Assembly: GCA_037954665.1 (NCBI GenBank)
Contig: JBBMOL010000046.1
Span: 1,713,501 to 1,777,500 of the forward strand
DNA: 64,000 nt
Source: Laguncularia racemosa
Lineage: Eukaryota; Streptophyta; Magnoliopsida; Myrtales; Combretaceae
Direction of reading: 5' to 3'
The first letter of the stretch is position 1, and each line of letters begins with the position of its first letter. A program made the position numbers and the translations under genes. The notes beneath the pieces were generated by a model. That model made no database searches. It saw only the letters and a list, made by a program, of their open reading frames with translations, and was not told the DNA's origin. Of the stretch, positions 56,090-64,000 are shown piece by piece.

Positions 56090-57400
56090 CTGACAGTTAG
56101 GCATCATAAGTTACAACTATGTTGTGATGAAGATGATATCCCATTAAATCCTCGCATGTTACCTTATCTATAATAGGGTGGGTTTAAAGGATTGACACAC
56201 CTTCCCTTCATTCAGTTAGATTGGCATCTTATTATAGCACTAGTGAAGAGGTAGAAGCTTGAGACACACACCTTCCATAAGGCCCATTGTGAGGCTACTG
56301 TGACTTTACAGGACGTCGAGATCTAGCTCAAGTTACTAGTTGATGAGCAAGTCGTTATAGGTAGCATTGGTCTTGATTAGACATTTGAGTGTGAGTGATT
56401 ACTTGGTGAGAGGTTGGAGGCAAAGCACATAAGGGGTGGATGGATGGATTAACTTATCCCGGTGGTGGCATTCGGGATTTTGCATGCTTAAGCATCTAAC
56501 GAGATGGTTAGGTGTCATACCCGTGCTTACATTTTACAATTGTTGGGAGGCTTTACATTTGTAGACAAATCAAGTAACCTAGTCCATTATATGTTCCTTT
56601 TACTATTAGAGGACTTCACCCTCACAGGGCAATATACTTGGGGCTTTACTTGTTTGATTTGGTTATATCGTCAGTTATGTTGTGCATTCATCTTTACTAC
56701 ATAAGATATAGGGGGAGTAACGATTCTTCTATAGGTATGGGCATGGGATAGGTTCCCAAATATAGCTTGTTTGAGTCATTATAGGATTTCATTAAAGGAT
56801 GGGTGACCCTTGGTGTCTTAATAAAAGAAAGCCTAAGACACTACGTAGCACCCCACACATGTTGTTTAAGCATATAGGGATGCATTTGACCACCAGAGCC
56901 CACAACAGGTATATTCTCTTTTTATATTTACTGGATAATATAAATCTTTATTAACCTCTACATGTTTATTGTTAGGTTGTTTAGCAATCTTATCTCGAGA
57001 ATCTCATTGACATACTATCCCCATTTTGCCATGCAGGCAAAGGCATTTAGACAGCTCGGATACCGTTAACATACTTTCATATTGTAGAGTGGCACTATCC
57101 AGATCGCATATATCGCTAGTTTGGTGTGTTCTAGTGAGTGCCTGCTAATGTCGACATAGAGCCTCGCTTATACCATATTGATTTATGGGGTTGGACCGAC
57201 ACTGATTGAATAATTTTTCATACATCCTACATTACCTATTAGGAGGATCGTTACTCCTATAGGATCATATTGGAATATGGTGATGGTGTGCATCCATAGT
57301 ACATTCGATGGTATAGATATGTTAGCCGCCACTACATTGTGTGTACTAGAGTAATAATTTGACATTTGATAAGAAATACACTTACAATATCGCATTGACT
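56090..57400 (+). pseudogene. plant mobile domain (PMD) protein of the MULE
   Basis: The translation, in pieces, gives the order of the plant mobile domain (aminotransferase-like, the domain of MAIN and MAIL1). About 56160-56330: GLTHLPFIQLDWHLIIALVK, THTFHKAHCEATVTLQDVE. Then LKLLVDEQVVIGSI. The open frame 56504-56704: VRCHTRAYILQLLGGFTFVD, NLVHYMFLLLLEDF, YTWGFTCLIWLYRQLC. About 57060-57200: YFHIVEWHYPDRIYR, VPANVDIEPRLYHIDLWG. Stops lie between, and one region (56705-56990) is poorly aligned and may include an intron. PMD proteins act in silencing and genome stability in plants; in transposons the role is unknown. Downstream to about 58040 a loose Pro/Ser-rich tail may belong to it. Confidence 0.72.
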
Positions 57401-58474
57401 AGACTATATGCCTAAGTTGAGCTAGCACATTTTCTTCCACTTCTTCTAGGTTGACACCCTTTGCCATATACACATAGCATTTGATCTGCCTTTAGTAGTT
57501 TCCCTAGCCGATACTGGCATATAGTTAGTTAAGGATCATGGCGAAGTTGTACTTTTTCCTATCGCTCAGCACAAGTAGCCACTAAAAGGGGAAGTTGCTG
57601 TAGACTCAAAGTATGCACCTCTGGTAGATCCTACAGCACCACCACCACCGCACTGTAGGGTTAAAAGGGCAAAAGTTAGAGGAGAACAATGGAAAGATGA
57701 GCAAATCTATCATAACCACATTACTCTAAGCATCATGGTTGAGGATACCATAGGTAGCTCAACTCTAAGTATCAGCTTGTTCATCACCCCCCCCATAGGC
57801 ACTCTATTAGTGGTCCTATTCTTACCCCCACTCGCTTCACGAAGCTCAGGCCACTATTGACTAGATATTGGCAATAGCTCACAACCTTCAATAAAATGGA
57901 GTTCAGTTCCTCTATGAGACTTTAAAAATCCCTCGCAATTGCCTATAACACAAGAGTCACAGACTCCTCCCACCTATGATATGAGACGAGTTGAGCACAA
58001 ATCTGTCATATCTAGAATCACTAGACTATTTTACTAAGAGTAAGGGTAGAATGTGATAGAGTTGTTTATGATTTATTTTGAACATTTCCATGAATATTCG
58101 AAATGTTGTACATTTTAATAAAAAGTTCGTTTTACTTTTCCTTATATTATTTACTTATGGTTGATATAATCGCTTCTTCTTTTTTTCTTGTTATTGCCAT
58201 TATGTGTGTTCGTTGGTTAGAGTTAGTGTTTTGAATATGCTACTACATTTGATATTAGAGTTGACATATATGATTTCATGTATGAAGGCCTACTTTGCAA
58301 CAATTGTTTTAGTAATGGATGTTACAGTAGAAGACAAGTCTAGTGTATGAGTTTTTTATACAAAATAAAATAAAATTGTAATCAAAACGCATGCACTGCT
58401 TGAGTTTTTAGTACAAGAAAAATTTGCACTAAAGGCTTATATAATGCATGCACCTTTAGTATAATTTTTCTTTT
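57401..58474. other. MULE 3' region
   Basis: The first half may be the C-terminal tail of the PMD protein (proline-rich around 57635-57665). The second half is non-coding and A+T-rich, leading to the sub-terminal repeat. No independent gene. Confidence 0.4.
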
Positions 58475-58592
58475 TTCTTTTTACTAAAAACTTATGCACT
58501 ACATGCACCTTTGGTACCCTATCGCGTAATATCCCCCCTATATTATTTATGTAATATTCTAAATTTTTTGCATTTTTTAGGGATTTTGGCCC
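58475..58592. repeat. right terminal inverted repeat of the MULE
   Basis: Inverted partner of 52508-52630. The motif ATGCACTACATGCACC near 58493-58508 corresponds to the inner part of the left repeat. It ends GGCCC at 58592. Confidence 0.82.
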
Positions 58593-58601
58593 ATAATATT
58601 A

Positions 58602-59907
58602 ATTTTCTATTTTAACTATTTAGAAATTCGATCATATATTTAAACTTGACCACAAATGTTGATCATCCTATGTGTAATTTTACCTTTGTAAAATTGACCA
58701 TGAATGTAACAAAAGTCTAAATGACTATTCATTTAAATTGAGAAGTGAATGAAAAAAAAAAAAAAGGTGACAGATTCCTCCAATCAAGTACTCACCTAAA
58801 GAATTTTTAAAAGAAAAAAAAAAGTATTGACCTGAAGAGGGCACTATCTATTTAGTTCAATATCTCTCTAATCATTTGATCAAATCTATTTTTATCATCA
58901 TTATATATTAACAATAAAAGGAACTTGGAAGAGTGCCTAGTAAAATGGAAGGCTATATGATCAATTTCATATCGAACATCACTTCATAGATAATGGAGTC
59001 TAAAGAGAACATCGATTTGGTCAAGAGTTACTATACTCATAAAAGCATACATACACGTATACACATACATCAGTGTGGAACTTGTAAAAGTTGTCCCTTA
59101 AATACAAATTAATGCCTAAATTCCAAGGTTTGTGATTAGTTATTAGGTTCTTGATCTTGGCATGTAGTTTACTATATATGATTGACATTTAATAGTTCAT
59201 CTTCTTCAATGATTGTATCTAGTTATTGTAAGGATTGAATAAAAAAAGGTATGAAAACATGCAATACCAACTTAAAAGATGTACTAAGATCATAACAACC
59301 TTGGAGATCCTAAAAAGAAAAAAGAAAAAGAAAAAGAAAAAAGGACTTATTAGTTGACACCATAAAACTTTTTCCTACGAAATATTGTTAAGCTTTTCGT
59401 ATAAGGAAAATTACATGTGAAAGAATCAACATTTGAAGTCAAGTTCAAATAGAATATCAATGGTATATTATTTGGTTCAATTAGCTGATCAATGTTATAC
59501 TATATGTTTTAAATAGAGGATCTCATCACAGTGCTATCGGGTCTAATAAATTAGGTTATTATGGTGCTATGATGAGATTTTCAACTTGAATCACAAAATA
59601 TAATGTGATCCTATATTTTAACTACTTAAAAATTTAATGTTTTACATAGATACATACATGTACATGCATATGTACATAAATACATACATAAATTACTATG
59701 TATATATTGAGAATCCCAAAATCCAAAATTTTCTCCCATACCCGCATTAAGAAAAACATAACTACTTTAATAGTAAAAAAATCGACCAATTAATTTCTAC
59801 ATATAACGAAAGTTTCAAAATATTTTCATATTAAGTGACCCTTAATAGAGCACTATGATTAAAATAAACAAACTCCTATAAATTAACATAACAAATAATA
59901 GACATAT
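58602..59907. other. A+T-rich spacer
   Basis: No gene. Contains an AAAAAG repeat tract at about 59309-59343 and a tetranucleotide-like TACA/CATA tract at about 59646-59692. Confidence 0.45.
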
Positions 59908-59912
59908 AGAAT

Positions 59913-60946
59913 TGATAGGAATCAAAATCCGACAAGACTTATCATTAGGGCAAGAACTAAAGGATTTCGAATCTTGGCGATGAAGACCCATTTTGAGCAA
60001 ATCGACCCTGAAATTATTCGTTTACTAACCTCTTTTATCTTATTCATGTATTTTATATTCCAACATGAATACTTATCATGCTTTATAGGGCAATGGACAA
60101 ACTCACTGAAACTTAGCTTGTGGGTTATCCATGGACTGACCTGAGCCGGTGATGAGCTAGGCCGATGAATCCTATAGAAGACCGGCATCTTGAAGACCAA
60201 TTTCTTTTATGTATTTTTCATTTTCATGGATTATTTATGTTGTAATCATTTTGGGACACTTTTATTTCCTTGTAATTTTCATTTAGGGTTAGCCACCTTA
60301 AAAGTGGTAAACTTGTAATTTTGAGCACTTTTTAACCCTAGGAATAGCAAGTATAAATACTTGCTTAAGAGAGGGTTTGAGGAGGCTTATTTTTGCAGAT
60401 TTAACACTACCTTTCACATGAGAATTAAGGTTCCTAATTGTCATCTAAACTCTTATCAATTTCAATCCCAAGAGTTAAAATTGTAGCGAGTGCAACATCT
60501 TAAAATTGTAAGTTATATCAATTTCATTTTGTTGTGATTTCTTTTCTTCTCTAGTATGTCATATCTAGGGTTGAATTGAGATAGTTCTTGGTCAAAAGTA
60601 CATATTATTATTCACGAATTCTTGTGTTTATTTGAAGTACTTATTTGATTCGAATCATCATTGAAGATTACACTTGAAAACGTGTTCTTCTCTATTGGAA
60701 AGGAATCCTTATAATTGAGGTTTTCTTTTGAATTTGTGGTTTACTTGCGTGGATTATATGAGATTAGAGTGTTGTTAGAAGATATTATCATTGTGGTATT
60801 ATAATTATATCATTAGACATTTGGATTTCATCATATCTTCATTAGGGTTCACGTGATTTAGCCATGTGAATCCGGTTTTTGCCTTGACTTGAGATTGTTT
60901 TTCTTAAGTCTTTTGATTGTGCTTCTTAGTAGAATTAGGCACATCA
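59913..60946 (+). repeat. 5' LTR of the reduced element
   Basis: Inverted relative to 14839-15866 and alignable over its length, for instance the blocks GGCAAGAACTAAAGGA, TTTATAGGGCAATGGACAAA and AAAGTGGTAAACTTGTAATT. Confidence 0.85.
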
Positions 60947-60952
60947 TCTTTT

Positions 60953-60964
60953 TGGTATCAAAGC
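60953..60964 (+). other. primer binding site (tRNA-iMet), reduced element
   Basis: TGGTATCAAAGC, 11 of 12 bases of the initiator-Met primer site, six bases after the LTR end. Confidence 0.88.
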
Positions 60965-61138
60965 TATATCATATTTGGATTTAAGATTCAAACACATCAT
61001 AATTGAAGAATTGGTTACATTTATTGGAAATTGACACCATTGTTCATGTGAATGAGACTAGTTTGATTGACATTGTTTGTTTGTCTTTCAAATTGGTTTT
61101 TGTATGTGCTTAATCTTGGATTTAGGCACATCAAGAAT

Positions 61139-62110
61139 GAATTAAGGGGTGAACATATTTCAAAAAATTGATAAAAAAAAGTACAATAGAAAGTCAATTA
61201 TATGGCTAGTGTGGTTAACCTAGTTAGCCTCTAGGTCAACCTAAGTTATGCAATCGAAGGTTATGATAAGTGTCACGAGAAGCTTTATTGATAACAAGTC
61301 ACTATTTTAAGTACTTATTGATGATTTTACTTAATGTTTAGTAAATATAAGATAAGAAGTTTGATCAAAGTAAGAATGACAAGTTACTGAAACTTGATAA
61401 AAAGATGTTTAAATATAAAGAAAGATAAGCAGTTTTGATGAAGAAGCTACTTAAGAGAAAGAAAGAAGTTATAACTAGAAAACTATTGGAAAGAAGTTCT
61501 AATTGATATTAGTAGAAGGTAGACATAAGGAAGTTTTCATAATAGGAGTTCTTACTAAGTAGAAGAAGCAAAAGTAGTAGTTGAAGTTTAGACAAATAGA
61601 AGTTCTTAATAAGAAAGGAGATGCTTTTAAAAGCTGTAAGAACATCGATACGAATCAAGACTAAATTCTAAGAGTTAGATATATTTAGGTAATATATCGA
61701 ATTGATTCATCACAACAAATCATTTCTAGAGAGTTTTGTAAAGAATTATGTGCAAAAGTTATCTAGATCATTAATATTGGAAGGTTTGAAGAAGATAAGG
61801 ATGAAGATTGTTAAACTCGTGATTTAACTTAGAATCGTTAAGGTGTTTGTAGAGTCAAAATATAGAACTAAAATGTAGAAATATAAGTTTCCACAACTTA
61901 TGTAAACTAACTTTTAAAACTATAAATATGCTTATGATAGTAATAAAAAAAAATACATCATGAATAAACAAATTTAGCACAAAATTTTACTTACAATATA
62001 AGTTATAGTACATAATCAAGCACAAGTCATTATGCTAATGCATAAATTTAAGATGTGTATAGTATTACCAATATAAATTACATCAAAAAATATATCATTA
62101 TGATAAATTA
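61139..62110. other. A+T-rich spacer
   Basis: Purine-rich, A/G-dense stretches at about 61330-61660 with repeated AGAAGT motifs. No gene. Confidence 0.4.
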
Positions 62111-62119
62111 CAAAACTAA

Positions 62120-62345
62120 AGTAAATCATTGATCATCAACCATTTTGTCATTGTTGAAACTATCAATAGTCACCTCATCAAAATCATCATCGCTATCATT
62201 TTCATTGTCATTGTAGATGTCGTTATTGATGTTAATACCAAATATCTGTATCTTTTACTTTCAAATCTTTTAAAGAATTCATTTGTACTTCATCCTCAAC
62301 AACATTAATATCATGAATCCCAATTATCTTTTCTTAGTTTTAACA
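62120..62345 (-). pseudogene. acidic C-terminal coding remnant
   Basis: On the minus strand a frame ends with an acidic run (YNDNENDSDDDFDEVTIDSF) and stops about 15 residues later, near 62127. Upstream, in another frame, DINVVEDEVQMNSLKDLKVK ends in TAA near 62235. Acidic tails of this kind occur in several plant proteins, including some transposases; I cannot assign it. Confidence 0.25.
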
Positions 62346-64000
62346 ATGCATTAGACCAAAATAAAACTAGATGTAGAATTTGTAGAATTATGTCATAATC
62401 TTTTGATTCTATTGAATTTAAAAATTTCACTTGCAATTCCTCAATGAGTCTACATGTAAATGATTTTGGTCAATTTTAACTAAAATTAACTTCGTAAAAT
62501 TGTAAAGTTGCAAAATTTTAGAGTTAGACAATTTTAACAACCATTATAAGAATAAAACAAGATTTTGAACATTTAAATTTTAAATTTCACCGAGATTTCC
62601 AGAGATCCATTTTGAAAATCAAGTTGGATAAACCTTATCAACTAGAGCTTGAAGATACTTCATTTCAAAATTTAAAGATAAGTACTAAGAGGATTTTTAA
62701 CAAATAAATCTACATTGAATGCAAGATATTTAAAGCATAAAATTTAGTTTTAAGGACAAGATAGAACATAATGGCAACTATCAAAAGAATAAGGACATCG
62801 ATATACTCTAAATATTTGAAAGATATCCTTATTTGAATGATGAGAAAAATACATAAGAAGACTTTAAAGACAAAAGAGAACAATAAGAAGACTGAATTAT
62901 GAATTAATAGTATGTACAAAGTTCTCAATGCTAATATAATCTTGTTCATTCTTCTTTAAAAATGGAACATCGGTTTTATTTGAGCTAATAATTTAGAAAT
63001 CTTTACTTATACTTCCTCAAATTGATTTAATTGACTTTTGGTGAGATTGTTTTGGAGAAGGGTGGGATTTTGTAGTCTATGTTGTTCTCACTTGGGATAA
63101 GAGAGTGTGACAAAACACAATTGTGATCGTAAGCAAGAACTTTGTATAAAATTTTCATTCTCTCAAATAGTGGAATGATGAGTGTGGATGATTGGGTCCC
63201 TAGCGTTGAGCTAGAAGATTCGATTGGCTCATAAGGAGAAACCATTATAAATTTCACTGCTAATCTTTAGAACCCTATCTCTTTTTATTTCCAAGCACTT
63301 CCATATTTATTGTTGTTTTCTCTATACAAACTCTAATAAATTACATTAATTGCCATTACTAAAATAGTTAAGAAGAGTTGATTTTTGAAAAAGTTAAATT
63401 TCGAAACAATCAATTCAACCCATTGTTAATTGCTTTATTGGGACTAAGAAGTTAAACTTGACAACTTATAAGACAATTTATAAGTCAATCAACTAACCCT
63501 ACCCCTCTTGGGAAACTAAAGAAATAAAGACCCCTCTCAATTTTGATTCTTCTCTTCTTCTTCTCACTCCCTAAAACAAACCCCCCATGCACATATTCGC
63601 TCTCCACTTAAAACTCACTAATACTCATAGTAACCTATCTCTTTAGAACTCTTGTTTCTCTTTCTCTTTCTCCCTCACCATCACTAATGCCTGTATACTC
63701 ACTAACTCTTTCACTTTCTCTCTCTACATTATTATCTCTCTGACCATTAGTCTTTCCTCTCTTTTGCTTCTCTATCTAGACAACACACATACATGAGTTG
63801 CAACTCTCTCTCATACCTAATTCCATGCTATTCATCATGTTTTCTTGAAACTTAGAGGACATTGCTATTCAAATGAATCTTTAAGAGACAAAGGTTAGGA
63901 GGAAGTGAGTCAAGCTTGTATGGAATCAAAGGCCCATGGATTTACACATATTGATGAACTGGCATCTTTTCAACCCCCACACATAAGAAAAGATATCACC
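62346..64000. other. unassigned DNA to the window end
   Basis: Minus-strand open frames at 62949-62710 and 63257-63027 lack recognisable domains. From about 63530 to 63780 the plus strand is C/T-rich with CTCTCT and CTTTCTC repeats, which might be a leader of a gene beyond the window edge, but no start is visible. Confidence 0.35.

Larger units (their letters stand above)
52508..58592 (+). mobile_element. Mutator-like element carrying a plant mobile domain
   Basis: A 6085-bp DNA transposon. Its ends are long inverted repeats: 52508 starts GGGCAAAATCC, and the complement of the right end starts GGGCCAAAATCC. The similarity runs about 120 bp inward through a block ending CATGTAGTGCAT. The flanking 9-mers ATAATACTA (52499-52507) and ATAATATTA (58593-58601) agree at eight of nine bases, the target-duplication length of Mutator. 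Inside, both on the plus strand, are a MURA-type transposase (53281-55800) and downstream a plant mobile domain coding region (56090-57400). Both are broken by stops and shifts. The combination of MULE and PMD is known as a type in plants; this copy is a dead member. Confidence 0.88.
59913..61133 (+). mobile_element. reduced LTR element related to element 3
   Basis: Exact target repeats AGAAT at 59908-59912 and 61134-61138 enclose 1221 bp. It starts with a full LTR of 1034 bp (59913-60946, TGATAGGAATC...GCACATCA) of the same family as the LTRs of element 3 but in the opposite orientation. Next come six bases and a tRNA-iMet primer site (60953-60964), then about 170 bp ending again in GGCACATCA at 61133. 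The last stretch looks like a highly diverged or shortened second LTR end. The whole interior and nearly all of the 3' LTR are gone, yet both outer boundaries are intact. Confidence 0.8.

Noticed and set aside
57630..57659. CCTACAG...CTGTAGG hairpin as a terminator or regulatory site
   Set aside because: A seven-base stem with a 16-base loop inside pseudogene sequence is expected by chance in a window of this size.
59922..60200. 92-codon minus-strand open frame
   Set aside because: It lies wholly inside an LTR and is antisense to the element; the same frame family appears in the LTRs of element 3 as shadow ORFs.

Overview
The window looks like repeat-dense nuclear DNA from a flowering plant, probably a eudicot; I cannot name the species. 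The signs are strong A+T bias, plant lineages of LTR retrotransposon with initiator-tRNA-Met primer sites, a Tat/Ogre-type tRNA-Arg primer site, a plant LINE-1, a hAT MITE and a Mutator-like element carrying a plant mobile domain. Almost every coding stretch is broken by stops and frameshifts. The one intact, gene-like reading frame I trust is the 163-residue protein at 39458-39949.

Layout. 1-792: decayed fragment of a patatin-like acyl hydrolase gene. 793-5327: complete minus-strand Ty3/Gypsy element (element 1) with matching GTAGG target-site repeats, retaining gag, protease and the very end of pol. 5333-5757: basic ORF and a cysteine-rich zinc-finger fragment resembling JMJ25-type histone demethylases. 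5780-8104: LTR-like sequence ending in a typical LTR terminus, followed by a CT microsatellite. 8768-28092: large old plus-strand Tekay/Del-like chromovirus. Its 5' LTR is interrupted by a Tat/Ogre-like LTR with a local duplication. Its leader is interrupted by a younger minus-strand element (element 3, 14839-20167) that has one and a half 5' LTRs. Its RNase H region is interrupted by an insert of about 0.8 kb. 28093-31936: minus-strand LINE-1 relic with a 418-bp hAT MITE inside. 31942-38637: minus-strand Ty3/Gypsy element (element 2) with all pol domains still recognisable.

38911-39074 is a small MITE, then comes the intact gene with TATA box and pyrimidine-rich leader. 40000-52498 is mostly unassigned A+T-rich DNA with one LTR-like block (43050-43613). 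52508-58592 is a 6.1-kb Mutator-like element bounded by long terminal inverted repeats and a 9-bp target duplication (8 of 9 match); it carries a MURA-type transposase and, downstream on the same strand, a plant mobile domain (PMD) coding region, both broken. 59913-61133 is a plus-strand relative of element 3 reduced to LTR, primer site and a stub. The rest has no recognisable gene.

The elements are nested rather than functionally linked, so the window is a record of insertion and decay. The most notable item is the PMD-carrying MULE. Next are the two host-gene fragments at 1-5757, the triple-LTR structure of element 3, the 26-residue repeats behind its protease, and a recurring catalytic Asp-to-Asn loss in unrelated relics that fits methyl-cytosine decay.
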